From Prinia subflava (Eukaryota > Chordata > Aves > Passeriformes > Cisticolidae): 64,000 bases of DNA. The stretch is taken from NCBI RefSeq assembly GCF_021018805.1, contig NW_026960609.1, forward strand, positions 992,001 to 1,056,000, given 5' to 3'. Positions 25,406-36,913 of the stretch are shown here, one piece after another. Below the pieces are notes generated by a model. That model had not been told where the DNA came from, did no database searches, and worked only from the letters and a program-made list of their open reading frames with translations. The number at the start of each line of letters is the position of its first letter. The first letter of the stretch is position 1. Both the position numbers and the translations under genes were made by a program.

Positions 25406-27329
25406 CTAAATAAGTATTAAAACAGATAATACTAAACTTATGCTGACCAAAATAAACAACACAATTATAGGGTGGACTAAGGCATTCAGTATACCAGTTG
25501 CTGTTGGTGACCACCCAAAAAGCACATCCCACCAATGATGAGACAAATGTTCCTCAAGCCTTTTAAAAACCCCTTTGATGGTCTCAGTGGTATGATGTAT
25601 TGTAATTAATGTCTTCTTCCCTCCATCTCTAATTTCTTTTAAGATTTCTCTCAATTCATGATGTTTCATCAATTGAGCAACTAAAGTCAAATTCATTCCT
25701 ATGGGCACAGGCAGTATCTCCTGCATAGTGGCTAGGTTGGCCTTTATATATTGATGTGATATTACAGGTGCCCAATAGGAAAGATCACATCCCTTAATTC
25801 TAACAAAATTGCAGACACACAAATTGAATTGAGTCTCATCTATAATTTGGTTGTCTATCCTTATGGTGGGGCATGCAGTTCTAAGACAGATATAACCTTG
25901 TCCTGTACACACAAGTGAAGTTGTCTGTTTGCCTGGATGCATTTCAAAGTGACAAATACTTTGGTCCGTACCCAAAGAAGTGTCTTTGTCACCTTCTAAT
26001 GTCCCTTCACATATGTATCCTAGTTGTCTCCTCACAGTACAGGGCTCTAGATGAACAGTTTGCCATTTTCCCTCAGTTTCTCGTACCCACATCCTGTGTT
26101 CAGAAGGGTACAATACTGTTCCCTCATGGTTTAATCCTAAGGGGACTATTGGATGTATTAGGTCCACTGAGACATTGTGTATAGTTAAAACAAAGGCTTG
26201 ACAGCCTAGTCACAGGGTTATAGGTGAAATGGACCAACATCCACCAAGACTGAAGTTCCCTCCCCATATCAGAAGCATTGTCCCAAACAATCTTGCGAAT
26301 TTCAGCAGCGAATGTTCCCTCTCCACCTTCCCTGATAACTGCAGCAGCTACTGATTGCATCCACAGTTGTGCTTGAGTACACCCTAGAGCCAGCAAGATG
26401 TTTTCACTAGCTGTGCCTAGCGCATTAAATATTGCCTCATGATCTCGCTCCTCTGTATTTTCTCATTCTGGTAATATTTGGGTCAATTTCCAATGATTGT
26501 TACCTAGTGCTAGTAGAGAGGATTGCAAAGGTTGTTGTAGTTTGACTAAATCACTCCCTACTGAGGTTAATTTATTCATCAGCACTTCTGAATCTATTGT
26601 GTTCAGCACTCCCAGTCCTGTCCCTAGCAACCCAGTGAGATCCCTCTTACTCCTAAAACTAGGAGGCATACTTTTTTGGAGCCAAGTGGTCCAGTCCATA
26701 AAGGAGTTCCTGAGAAATGGGGCACATTCTGGCCGAAAGTGAGAAGCATCTACCTGTACTCCCATTTCTACTTGTTTCAAAGACCACTTTGGGTTAACTA
26801 TCAGCTTCTGAACTCCTGTCTTAATAGCATATGGCCCAATTCTGGTAACTACAGGAGTTATTTGTTCCTCTACTTCTGGAATAGCTGGCATCTGGGTGAT
26901 CACAGCCTTTCTTGGCACTGGTGGAGTAATCTTGGTCTGGTCCTTATGGAGCTCAGTACATACCTGGGTGATGTTAAAGTCAATATCATACCCTCTTATT
27001 GCACACCCCTCTATTTTGAATCTAAACTGAGGACATTTACTCAAGCATTTGTCACAGCATTCAGGACTAATCTGGATGGGTCTCATGGGTGGGTGGTAAG
27101 CCTCGTGGAATCCATCCCGTACAAATGCATACTTACATCTCTAAACGTTTCTTCCTTCCCACAAGCTTGCATTCGTGACTTTTAGCATCTTGTTTAAAGC
27201 CTTACAAGAGTAAGGGTCATAAGCTCTTCCTTGGCACCGATATATCCCAGTCACATTATACGTACGTGGTATTGCGTTGACTCTTGTTATGGCTAAGGTA
27301 ATCACTACAATAGTTACAACTTTCCACAT
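25406..27329 (-). pseudogene. ERV-1 env remnant, non-canonical TM
   Basis: The envelope gene would encode surface and transmembrane subunits of the virion spike. It starts at 27329 with a hydrophobic leader of about 20 residues, just downstream of the pol end at 27356. Pieces follow at 27086-26463, 26396-26124 and 26167-25406, separated by stops and a frameshift. A furin-type RSKR occurs near 26650, followed by the glycine-rich hydrophobic GLLGTGLGVL, a likely fusion peptide. About 400 residues remain after the cleavage site, which is long for TM. They include many cysteines and a terminal hydrophobic anchor near 25460-25406. I cannot find the CX6CC motif or the LQNR stretch of typical gammaretroviral TM. 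The gene is broken. Confidence 0.82.
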
Positions 27330-27355
27330 AATGTCTATAATAACTATTAGTCCAT

Positions 27356-28500
27356 TTATTCGTGGTCCTGAGTGAGCTTCAGCTTGAGTTCATTACCGCC
27401 TGGTGTGACCTTCCAGATTCCCCCTGGGGCTTTCTTCACTCGGGAGGGATGGATCCAGGCCTTCTGTTCTTTGATCTTGATTGCAGTGAAGGTAGTGAGG
27501 AGCACCTGGAATGGTCCTTCCCACTGAGGTTCCAAGGTCTTTTCTGTGAAAGACTTAATGTACATATAATCCCCAGGTTGTACATCATGTACTGGCCCAT
27601 CTATTTCCCTGTTTTGAGCTCCAGCCACATATCTCTCAATTTCTCTAAGCTGTTTATTTAGGGCCACCATATATCTATGTAGGGTTTCTTCCCCTATTTG
27701 AATGGGTGTTGTCCCCTCTTGAACTGCATATGGCCTCCCATACAATATTTCAAAAGGGCTTAGTTTCTCTTTTGCCCTTGGTTTTGTCTGAATTCGCAAT
27801 AATGCCAATGGGAGAGCCTGGGGCTGGGGCACATTTGCTTCTTGCCCCAATCTCACAATTTGTTGTCTAATCAAATGGTTGATTTTCTCTACTTGGCCAC
27901 TAGATTGAGGATGTTATGGGGTATGCAATTCCCAGTCTATTCCCAGGTGGTGACTTATTTGCTGTACAATTTTTGAAATAAAGTGTGGCCCCCTATCTGA
28001 GGATATGGTGGCTGGAACTCCAAATTGTGGCATTATTTCTTGCAACAGTGCTTTGGTCACTTCTTGGGCCTTAGCTGTCCTGGCAGGAAAGGCTTCTGGC
28101 CATCCTGAAAAGGTGTTAGTTAGCACCAATAGGTAACGATAACCTCCCTTCCTGGGCAGTTCTGTAAAATCAATTTGCCATTGTTGTCCAGGTCTACGAC
28201 TTTTCCCACTTTGTCCCACTTTAGGCTTTGGGGTGTTTTTAGGGTTAGTTTGGAGGCAAAGGCTACACTAACAAGTTAGCTGTATCACTGTGCCCTGCAA
28301 TTTCCTGGCCATAATTCTTTCTTTCAAATGGTTATACAGGGCATCTATTCCCCAGTGTGTTTTCTCATGTTCCCTCTGTACTAATGACCACAACAAATAA
28401 GAGGGTACTACAAGTTTCCCTTCTTCTGTTACAGCCCATCCCTCCTGGTTATAACTTGCCTTTTCTACCTTAATAAGTTTCTTATCCTTTTTATTGTATC
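27356..28500 (-). pseudogene. ERV-1 integrase remnant
   Basis: Integrase joins viral DNA to host DNA. The N-terminal zinc region starts around HEKTHWGIDALYNHL near 28370. After a stop near 28265 the core lies in 28219-27914 with QIDFTELP (first Asp) and SSDRGPHFI (second Asp). A stop at about 27915 precedes HPQSSGQVEKIN (catalytic Glu). The rest at 27874-27356 includes LSPFEILYGRPY and a GDYMYIKSF…GPFQVLL SH3-like end. The order and spacing are gammaretroviral. At least two in-frame stops interrupt it. Confidence 0.92.
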
Positions 28501-28549
28501 TTGGTTTACCCTCAATAGAAACTTTTCCATGTGGAATCAATGCTGCCTC

Positions 28550-29333
28550 AATTGTCTCATCAGGTATCTCACCTTCTACTGCTTCTTTTGCCTCACTATC
28601 CACCAGCATATTCTCATCCTCCAGTTCAGAGCTCACTTTTTGGTCCGCTTTAATGTGCATGATGGCTACCTTTTCAGGTAATTGTACTGCATCCAATAGT
28701 CTCAGTATTTCTTGGGCATGTTTAATACTCTTCCCTTGTGAGTTCAACAGTCCTCTCTCCTTCCAAATGGCTCCATGTGCAAAAACTGCTCCAAATGCCT
28801 ACCTTGAGTCTGTATAGATGTTAATTCCTTTTCCTTTTGCCAGCTCTAGGGCTTGAATTAAGGCAATTATTCCAGCCTTCTGCATGAAGGTATTTTTTGG
28901 TAATGGTCCAGACTCTATTACCTCTCTGCTTATGGTTACTGCATACCCAGCATGCCTCTTCCCCCTGATGACATAGCTGCTCCCATCAGTAAACCAGGTC
29001 TCGGCATTCTCAAGCAGGGTATCCTTCAGATCCGGGCGACTGGAGTAGGTGGCTTCAATGGTCTCCAGGCAATCATGGATCACTGGTTCTCCCATATTCC
29101 CGCTGAGGAAGGAAGCTGGGTTCACAATGTTAGTTACCACAATCTCAACATCATCTTGTTCTACCAGTATAGCTTGGTACTTCAGGAATCTCTGTGGGGA
29201 GAGCCAATGCCCCCCTTTTGCTTCCAGGACTGTAGACACTGTTTGGGACACTAGGACAATCATCTTCTGGCCCAGGGTGAACTTGCATGCTTCTTGGATG
29301 TTCACTGCTACTGCTGCAACAGCTCTAAGACAC
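28550..29333 (-). pseudogene. ERV-1 RNase H / connection remnant
   Basis: This part of pol removes RNA from the RNA-DNA hybrid. WFTDGSSYV near 28990 and INIYTDSR near 28815 hold two of the catalytic Asp residues. The position of the catalytic Glu reads KAGIIALIQAL, that is Gly instead of Glu. A TAG stop follows YTDSR. The right end is cut at 29333 by LTR-C copy 1, and the protein sequence resumes across it at 30806. Confidence 0.88.
29329..29333. repeat. Target-site duplication of LTR-C copy 1 (GACAC), left
   Basis: GACAC recurs at 30801-30805, exactly at the other end of the solo LTR. Confidence 0.9.
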
Positions 29334-30800
29334 TGTCCTGGTTTGAGGGAGAAGTGAGTTTTCCAGGAAGTTGTGGGCAAACCAATCAGTGGTCAGGTTG
29401 TATACTGGCACCTGGAGTGGCCACTGAGAGGTTGGACACGCCTCTGAGAACACAAGGGGTTAAAAGCAAGGACTTCCAGAGGGATTTCCTTTTTGGTTCC
29501 GGTCCCAGAAGAGCACACATCTTTTCCTTCCCTGCCCATCTTACAAGGCTGGGAGGGGGAGGGGAACCATGCGGCCAGGCTGAGGTAGGCCGGTGCCCTG
29601 GGGGTAGAAGAGAGTGAAAGGGACTGGAGCTGAGCCAGCCCCCATCCAGGATATTAGGGTGGAGAACTGTGGAGGTGCCTTCCGTCCCCGTTCCCCTCTC
29701 CCCCCCTCCCTGAGAGAAATTGCTGCTTTGCAATTGATATTGGCAGCGGCTGGCAGCGGAGAAGGAGAGGAGGGGGAAAACGGGCCCGGCTGTGTGGGGG
29801 AGTGCCGAGCCTGTGGCCCTGCCAGGAGCCAGAGACTTTTAACTCTTTCTTGGCAGAAGAAAACTTTTCCCAGACATTGATTCTCTTGGCTGGTGGTTTG
29901 AGAGGAGAGAGAGAGAGAGCCTGGGACTGAGATGTCAAAGGAAGATGAAAGGAATCCCAGATGGGCAGAAATTAAGAGGAGTGGCTTTTTGGGCTGGACT
30001 TTTCTTGCATAATGTTAGCCATAGACTGAACCTGAAGTTTTCCTTAACATGACTGGGTGGATGCAGTGGGCTCAAGCCAAAGACTTGTGGTAGTGATTGC
30101 CACTGTAGGAGTGGAGCGAACAGAGAAGAGAGGAAGAGGGTGTGGTGGTGCCCTCTGTCTTGAGGGATGAAGATCTCTGTTCTTGGAACCCTCGGCCCCA
30201 GGGGTAAATGGGGGGGACTGGTTGTCCCAATATGAGAAGATGGCTGGTTTTTGGTACTTGTCCAAACATCCTTAAAAGAGCCCTATATGTGGTTTTGGTC
30301 CATGGACGGTGGTGAGAGCACTGGACATGGAAAGCAGGGTATCACCATGGCAGACTTCTCTGGGCGGTGGCATGGGTGACATGGGAACATGGGAGGGTGG
30401 ACCTGTGTTTCCTGTGGGGGGTCTATGGTGCGAGAGAGACTGCTCTCTCCCTGGATGAATTGAAGATTGGGTTTTTTTGAGTGATGATGACTGATTGGGA
30501 ACCCAGGGTTTTGGTTTAAGCAAGTAAGGTGGAAGGCAACGTGTGTTATAAGTTGAAGTGTGGAAGGGTGGAAATTGGGGGAGGACAAGAAATGTTCTGG
30601 GAGGTTTTCATTTCTGTTTTTGCGTGTTTAGGTTTTTTTCTCTTTTCTATTTCTCTTCTTATGTAGTTTAATAAAGTTTTCTTTCTATTTGCAAGTTTTG
30701 GGCCTGCTCTGCTCTGTTCTTGATCACATCCCACAGTCGTTGTTCGGAAAAACATATACTCATGGGTGCACTGGCATCATGCCAGTGCCAACCCATGACA
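29334..30800 (+). mobile_element. LTR-C copy 1, solo LTR inside ERV-1 pol
   Basis: A 1467 bp unit runs from TGTCCTGGTTTGAGGGAG to AACCCATGACA with a perfect GACAC duplication. The ERV-1 protein reads ...GWPACL on one side and continues as LRAVAAVAV on the other, so the insertion split pol cleanly. AATAAAGTTTTC near 30668 fits a polyadenylation signal. It shares its whole length with 46080-47500 and, inverted, with 32328-33698. ORFs within it are chance. Confidence 0.95.
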
Positions 30801-30805
30801 GACAC

Positions 30806-31062
30806 GCTGGCCAGCCCTTAGCTGCTGTATCCAGCTGTTTGGAGAGGTAGGCAACTACCCTTCGGTACGGGCCCAGATATTGTGCTAGTACTCCTAAAGC
30901 GATTCCTTGGTTCTCGTGAGAAAACAAAAAGTATGGCTTTCCCACGTCTGGAAGTCCCAAGGCCTGTGCTGACATGAGGGCCTTCTTTAGCTGGTCAAAG
31001 GCTCGAGTTGCTTCTTTTGTCCATTGAAGATCTCTGCTCCCTTCTGTGAATAAAGCATACAG
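30806..31062 (-). pseudogene. ERV-1 reverse transcriptase tail / connection
   Basis: This 257 bp stretch joins the reverse transcriptase thumb to RNase H. SKPLYALFTEG, WTKEATRAFDQLKKALMSA and VAYLSKQLDTAAKGWPACL are conserved in gammaretroviral pol. Its right border is the ERV-2 insertion at 31063 and its left border is LTR-C copy 1. Confidence 0.92.
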
Positions 31063-31068
31063 AGGTTT
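31063..31068. repeat. Target-site duplication of ERV-2, left (AGGTTT)
   Basis: Repeated at 40926-40931 on the other side of the provirus. Confidence 0.93.
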
Positions 31069-31462
31069 TGAAATCAGGGACTCTAATTGGGATTGGAGAC
31101 AGAACAAACGCAGGTCTGACCAATATGGTTATAACATACATTCTCCTCTTTATTCTTGAAATGGCTGGTTTTATACAGTGTCAGATAGTTTACAGTTGCA
31201 GGTGCACTTCTATTGGCATTCAGTGTGAACAAGTATGTAAACTATTTTAGTTTAGGGCAGCCACCGTGTCTTCACTCTATTTGCCCTATACACTGTGTGC
31301 CCACACCTTAACCCAATTTCTAACTGCGCCACAAAGCTTATCTACTTCTATGCAGGCCAAAATCTGAGGCCTAGCAGGCCCAAAACTCAGGCTCAGTTTG
31401 GGATAGCTCAAATCTCATTCCACAGCACATTGTGCCCTTGATCTCTAAGAAATTCGGTTACA
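31069..31462 (-). repeat. ERV-2 3' LTR (394 bp)
   Basis: On the plus strand it runs TGAAATCAGGG…GTTACA. By eye it differs from 40532-40925 at about 15 positions with no length change. CTCTTTATTCTTG near 31140 gives AATAAAG on the minus strand, a likely polyadenylation signal. Confidence 0.96.
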
Positions 31463-31485
31463 GTTCCCTCTTTTTCTTTTTGAGC
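31463..31485 (-). promoter_or_regulatory. ERV-2 polypurine tract
   Basis: The minus strand reads AAAAAGAAAAAGAGGGAA two bases or fewer before the LTR TG. This is a strong polypurine tract and supports the LTR border. Confidence 0.88.
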
Positions 31486-32322
31486 TATCCCAACTGATGC
31501 TAAGGCACAACTGGCTAATTTTTGCATACACCGTATCAAGCAAGGCACTAAAATTAAGATAACTATAATAACAATGAGTACCACTATACTAAAATGGATC
31601 AAGTCTTTGATCCATCCAGTAAAACCCCATGATCCAAGCCATTTGTCAAACGGAGTGTCTACAACTACAAGTTTTTTCATGTTCTCTTTCAACTGTGATA
31701 GCTGCTTGTAAATTGATTGTGAATGATCTGATAAGTTCATGCAGCACATGCCCTCAAATTTTTCACATCCATGCCCTTGTGCTAAAAGGAGGAAGTCCAC
31801 AGCGGCTCTGTTTTGGAGCACTGCATGATGCATATCATTAACATCTTTGGCAAGCTCACTTAGCAAACTGGATGTTCTATTAATTTGTTTTCCTGTCCAG
31901 CAGGCCAAATTTTTTAATTGCGTGACGGCTTGCACTGAAGCAACTCCCGGGGCAGAAAATGATGCTGCGATTACAGCTGCAGGTTGCCATAAGTCAACTC
32001 GATCTCTCCAGTTGGGGCCTAGTTGAGACATACTGCGTTTGACTTGTCGGGTCTTTTGAGACAATCCTAAAACCTGATGAATGCTAGGAGCAAACAATGT
32101 CAACTTACCGAAATAACACGGTCCCCCTATACCTTTTTGGGGCATTGCAGACCAGGCTCTATCTCCACAAATGAGAAAGATCACTGGTGGCAATTTCTTA
32201 GCAACACCTGTTAATGGTTTCACAGACTCAGTCCAATTGTTGCAATATTCAGTGTAGTTATAATACAATGGGGACTGGGGAGATAACCAAGTGTTATCAC
32301 TTCAGTTGCCGTTTGTCCATAA

Positions 32323-32327
32323 TTAGC
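32323..32327. repeat. Target-site duplication of LTR-C copy 2 (TTAGC), left
   Basis: Repeated at 33699-33703. Confidence 0.88.
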
Positions 32328-33698
32328 TGTCATGTGTTAGCACTGGCCAGATGTTAATGCACCCATGAGTGTATGTTTTTCCTAATGAGCTACTGTGAGA
32401 TGTGGTCAAGAACAGAGCAGAGCAGGCCCAAAACTTGAAAACAGAGAACAAAACTTTATTACATTACATAAGAACAGAAATAGAAAGGGAAACTCTAAAC
32501 ACACACAAAAACAGAAATGAAAACTTCCCAGAACATTTCTTCTCCTCCCCCAATTTCCACCCCTTACATGTTACTCTCCATGGACCAAAACCTTGGGTTT
32601 TAAATCAAACAATCACCACTCAGAAAAACCTAATCTTCAATTCAGCAAGGGAGAGAGGAGTCCCTCTCACACCACAGACTGCTCCTCAGAAAACACGGGT
32701 CCACCCCTTATGTGTTTCCATGTCACCCGTGGCACCATCTGGATAAGTCTGCCAGGGTGACACTCTCTTTTCCATGTCCACTGCTCTCACCACTGTCCAT
32801 GGGCCAAAGCTGCATATGGGGCTCATTTAAGGATCCTTGTGTGCCAAGCTCTCTCCATCTTTCCCCTGGGGCCGAGGGTTCTAAGAGCAAGTCTTCCCTG
32901 AGGGCAGAGGACGTCACCACACCCTCCCCCTCTCTTCTCTGTTCACTCCACTCTTAACGTGCCAGTCACTGTAGCAAAAGTAGAGGCAGCTGTATCCACC
33001 CAAATGCAGTTTATGTTCAAAAGAGACTCAAGTGCAGTCTATGGCTAACATTATGCAAGAAAGGTCCAGCTCAGAAAGCTACTCCTCTTCAATTCCCTGG
33101 CCATCTGGGGTTCTTTCCAATTGTGCTTTATCATCTCGGTCCCAGGCTGTTTCTCTTTCTCTTCTGAAACCATTAGCCATGAGAATCAATGTCTGGGAAA
33201 AAGTTTCCTTCTGCCAAGAAAGGGTTTACAGTTTCTGGCTCCCGGCAGGGCTGCAGGCTCGGCAACTCCCACATGCAGCTGGGCACCTTCTCCCGGAGGG
33301 GGGGACGGGACGGGACGGGACGGAACGGAAGGCACCTCTACAGGTTTCCACCCCTCCATCCTGGATGGGGCCAGCTCAGCTCCAGTCCTGTTCACTCTCT
33401 CCCCCCCCGGGGCCCCAGCTTACTTCAGCCCGGCCGCGTGGTTCCCCTCAGCCCGGCCACATTGCCCCCCTCCCCCACCCAGCCTGGGTAGGGGAGGAGG
33501 GAAATGGTGCTCCTCTCTTGAAAGCGGAGCCAGAAAAAAGAAGTAGTCCCTCTGGGAGGCCTCGCTTTTAACCCCTTGTATCCTCGGAGGCGTGTCCAAC
33601 CCCTCAGTGGCCACTAAAACGGCCAACATTCAAACCTGACCACTGATTGGTTTGACTACAGCCTCTTGAAAAAACTCACTTCCCCTCAAACCAGGACA
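32328..33698 (-). mobile_element. LTR-C copy 2, solo LTR inside ERV-2 env
   Basis: A 1371 bp unit in reverse orientation. Its right end CCCCTCAAACCAGGACA is the reverse complement of the LTR-C start and its left end TGTCATGTGTTAGC mirrors the LTR-C end. TTAGC flanks both sides. It is the third layer of nesting (LTR-C in ERV-2 in ERV-1). The plus-strand frames at 33032-33571 and nearby are GC-rich chance ORFs in this LTR. Confidence 0.95.
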
Positions 33699-33703
33699 TT
33701 AGC

Positions 33704-34160
33704 AAACTGGAATTTATCATAAAATGTCCAAATATCAAACAGTAATTTCCTGGCACAGAGCCTAGAAGATTAAGTTCCTGGGGCTCTGTACTGGTAACTT
33801 TAAGATTTTGCGCAATGGCAACAGCTTGTGTTCCTAAAACACTTTTTGGATTAATTTTGATTTGAGACTAGGTTCTGAACTCTTTCATGGAGTCCACTGG
33901 GACTCCAATCAAGCAAGTCCAAAAAGGATTAGATGGCGTAGCTAAAGACAAGCAAAAGGAATCTTGTTTGTTCCGATTGGCCCAAGTGACCCACATATTT
34001 TCTCTTGGGTAAATCTCAAGGATTCCTGATCCTGTTTCCATTAAAACATTATTTAAAATAAACATTCCAACACCTAACATTCTGCTCATCGTTTTAGTTG
34101 TCTCTGTTAAAAAAAGCAAAACAAATAACACTTGCTTATTACTTAAACTTAAACTCTAAT
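33704..34160 (-). pseudogene. ERV-2 env, 5' part (surface subunit start)
   Basis: The open piece 34131-33868 starts close to the pol end (34225) and encodes a hydrophobic leader followed by surface-subunit-like sequence with Trp, Cys and WTCLIGVP. A stop follows at about 33866, and coding sequence seems to go on to the LTR-C junction. The receptor-binding part is therefore broken by a stop and by the solo LTR. Assignment rests mainly on position between pol and TM. Confidence 0.75.
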
Positions 34161-34224
34161 AGTTACTAATCATAAACCTAATCATATAACTGTAACGATA
34201 TAACTATCTGTTCTGATTTAACAA

Positions 34225-35150
34225 TTAATTTTCAACAGTCTCTGGGTCTTCTCGAGGTGCTTCAGGTAAATCACTGCTGTCACCGTGGTTATCACTATTA
34301 GTTGGTATCTCTGACTGTGGACACGCACGGGTAAATCGGCTTGGCACCCAAACAGGTCCTGCTTCTCCTGTGGAAACACACATATAGCCGCGACCATTAA
34401 ATAACACAGGACTCAGTCCCTGCCATTCGCACGTTCGCATGTTTTTGTGATATACATGAAGCCCTGGCATTGCTTGTGGTCTTCCTTCTTTCACTGCATG
34501 GTAATGGATTACAACCGCAGGCTCTTCTCTTCCTTCTGCTAAACACAAATAATTTAAAGTGAACAGTACCTTAGGTAATCGACTAATTATGTCAGTCTCA
34601 TCACCCTGTTTTTGCTTTGCTAGATATTCTTTCAGCATCCGATTAGCCCTTTCTACCATGACTTGACCAGTGGGAGAGTGAGGAATTCCGGTGGTATGCT
34701 TGACTCCCCACTTTTGCATAAATCTAGCAACTCGCTGACCGGCATAGGCTGGACCATTGTCGGTCTTAATTTCTGCAGGCACTCCCATCACTGCAAAACA
34801 AACAGTCAGGTGTTTTTCAGCTTGCAAAGCTCTTTCGCCTGATTGCCCTGTGGCCCAGATAAATTTAGAATAGGTATTAACAGTGACATGGACATATTTC
34901 AGTCTTCCAAATTCTCGAACATGAGTTACATCCATCTGCCACAATTCTAAAGCTTTCATTCTCCTTGGGTTCGTGCTCAGGCCAAGGCCAGGCCCATGAT
35001 GACTACATTGAGGGCAGGCACGCACGATCCCTTGTGCATCATTCATAAATATTTGAAATTGACGACGCAGGGCCCTAGCATTTTGATGAAACTTCTCATG
35101 GCTGTCGCGAGCCCTCACAAATTTCTTTTCAGGAGGGATATGGGCAACGC
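34225..35150 (-). pseudogene. ERV-2 integrase (297-codon open frame)
   Basis: The frame 35118-34225 covers nearly all of integrase. The HHCC zinc site starts with HEKFH and ends with CPQC near residue 37. The core shows WQMDVTHV (first Asp, near 61), KTDNGPAY (second Asp, near 118) and MVERANRMLKEYL (Glu, near 155). A C-terminal region with GPVWVPSRFTR follows, then an acidic tail. The length is close to betaretroviral integrase. The frame is uninterrupted in this window, although the polyprotein upstream carries a stop at about 35168. Confidence 0.94.
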
Positions 35151-35154
35151 AACT

Positions 35155-35570
35155 GACTGCAGCATATGCTCATGCGTTGCCTTCTCCTAAACCACTGTTG
35201 CACTGATGGCTGCGAATGTGCATAACACAAAAGGCATGCTGACGCTGTTTCAGTACGCTTCTTAGTTGCAAAAACAGTTCTCCAAGGCGCTGATTTTGAG
35301 TAGTCCTGATGAGTGCATGCTCAATTCTTTGCACAACTCCAACCACATATAAAGAGTCTGAAACAACATCGAGAGGTTCTTTGTTCCAAGTTTGTAAAGC
35401 CCAACACACTGCTCTCAGTTCAAGGGTTTGCAGACTGTCTTCTACTTCGCTCTGAAGTAAATGTTGCATCCATTCTCCTTGCTGTATCAACACACACACA
35501 GAGCCCTCTTTGTCTTTCGGCCGGCATCAGTAAACACTGTTCTGCCTTTTACTGGTGTCAAGGAGCACAA
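35155..35570 (-). pseudogene. ERV-2 RNase H
   Basis: VFTDAGRKTK near 35535 (first Asp), LELRAVCWAL near 35420 (Glu) and VSDSLYVVGVV near 35365 (second Asp) define RNase H. The end reads HIRSHQCNSGLGEGNA followed by a TGA stop and AYAAVSCVA, and the last catalytic Asp normally near this point is not evident. The two halves are in different frames (35487 end, 35499 start), so a frameshift lies near 35490. Confidence 0.9.
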
Positions 35571-35574
35571 AGGT

Positions 35575-36720
35575 CTCTCTAACCACTGATAGCGTGTAAT
35601 TAGAGTCCACATCGGGCCTTTTGGCTCCTGATTGTGAACTACACCTGTAAAAGCCAGCAATGCTTCTTGCAATGGGACAGAATGTCTCAGCTTCTGCTCT
35701 AAATCTTCACTTCTGACAGGAACACTGATGTCTGCTGGTTCCTTTCCATCTATCTCTATAATTCTATCCCTACCCTTTTTTATCAACGCAGCAAGAGCGT
35801 CTGTTCTGGTCATGATGCGACTCTTTGGTTGCACAGGTAAAAACACCCATTCCACCACACTTGCTGTTGACCTAAACTTAGACAGGCGTTCCTCCTTTTT
35901 CTTTTGCCATTGAAAAGCAATGGCAAATGGACAGGCATCAGCGCTGGAAAGAAAAAGTGACAGTCGAAGATGCTCTATGCGGCGAGCACTCCAACCACGT
36001 TGTAACTTTTCTGATACTTGATTTAAAGCTTGTTGTTCTTCGGGGGTACACTTTCGAGGACTACTGGCGTCGCTGCCATGAAGCCACGGTAGGAACGGTT
36101 GCAAATCATCATTGGTGATTCCTACAATGGTATGAACCCACTGTGTTTCCAAAAAGTCTCTGAGCATCATGTAAGGTGGAAATGCTGGTGTGTAAAGTAA
36201 TTTTATGTGGGCGAATTTGTGCACTTGTGATCAGCCAACCTAAGTATCTCCAAGGAGCTGATCGCTGTATTTTCTCTGGGGCTACAGTCAGTCCACGATG
36301 TTTCAATTGTACTATCAACCAGTTTAACTCCGCCTCTGTCAATGGCGTTTTGGTGGCAATAAGAATGTCATCAACATAATGATAGATCATTGCACTAGAA
36401 AAATGCTGACGAATGGGTTGCAAGGCCCAGTTAACAAATAACTGACACGTTGTCAGTGAGTTGCGACCCCCCTGGCGTAATACAGTCCATTCATATCGCT
36501 GTGCTGGGGCTGCTCTGTTGATGGATGGCACAGTGAAAACAAAGCGTCGAGTGTCTTGTGGATGGAGCGGGATGGTGAAGAAGCAGTCTTTTAAATCGAT
36601 GATTACGATGTTCCACCATTGAGGTATAGTTGGTGCTGGCAGGCCTGGTTGTAAAGCACCCATTGCTTGCATTTGTTGTTGACTTTGCGGACATCATGTA
36701 ATAATCTCCATTTTCCTGAT
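35575..36720 (-). pseudogene. ERV-2 reverse transcriptase
   Basis: The polymerase would copy viral RNA into DNA. IIDLKDCFFTIPLH near 36590 has the first catalytic Asp, RYEWTVLRQGG near 36490 the template-grip region and YHYVDDILIA near 36385 the YVDD active site. The thumb and connection continue in 36224-35575 in a different frame. Frame changes and stops occur near 36700, 36780 and 36110. YVDD, instead of YMDD, is also seen in other betaretrovirus-like elements. Confidence 0.93.
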
Positions 36721-36913
36721 TTTTTGGGAATAATAAAAATTGGTGTGTTCCATGGACTCACTGAGGGTCAAATATGACCTGCTTCTAGTTGCTCTTGCAC
36801 CAATTGCTTAGTAATTTGCAGCCTTTCTTCTGTCATTGGCCACTGCTGGACCCATACAGGAGTTTCAGTCAACCAGGTGATTTTTAAAATGGGTGGCTGC
36901 TCTGCAGTGGCCA

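Larger units (their letters stand above)
31408..32327 (-). pseudogene. ERV-2 env, 3' part: SU end and complete TM
   Basis: An open frame of 286 codons from 32268 encodes the end of the surface subunit, a basic cleavage site (RQVKRS near 32035) and a full transmembrane subunit. TM landmarks in order are a hydrophobic Ala/Ser/Pro-rich fusion region near 31970-31940, a heptad region, an LQNRAAVDFLLLAQ stretch followed by CEKFEGMCC (CX6CC) near 31760-31730, and a long Val/Ile anchor near 31590-31540 followed by a cytoplasmic tail that runs into the 3' LTR. Such a motif set is typical of alpha- and gammaretroviral spikes with disulfide-linked subunits. The frame itself is unbroken, but its upstream part is separated by the LTR-C insertion, so no whole env can be made. 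Confidence 0.93.

Noticed and set aside
26676..27185. 169-codon plus-strand open frame
   Set aside because: It is the antisense shadow of the ERV-1 env surface region.
33032..33571. 179- and 141-codon plus-strand frames
   Set aside because: Both lie inside LTR-C copy 2 in its antisense direction and are low-complexity, Pro/Gly/Ser-rich. LTRs do not code there.
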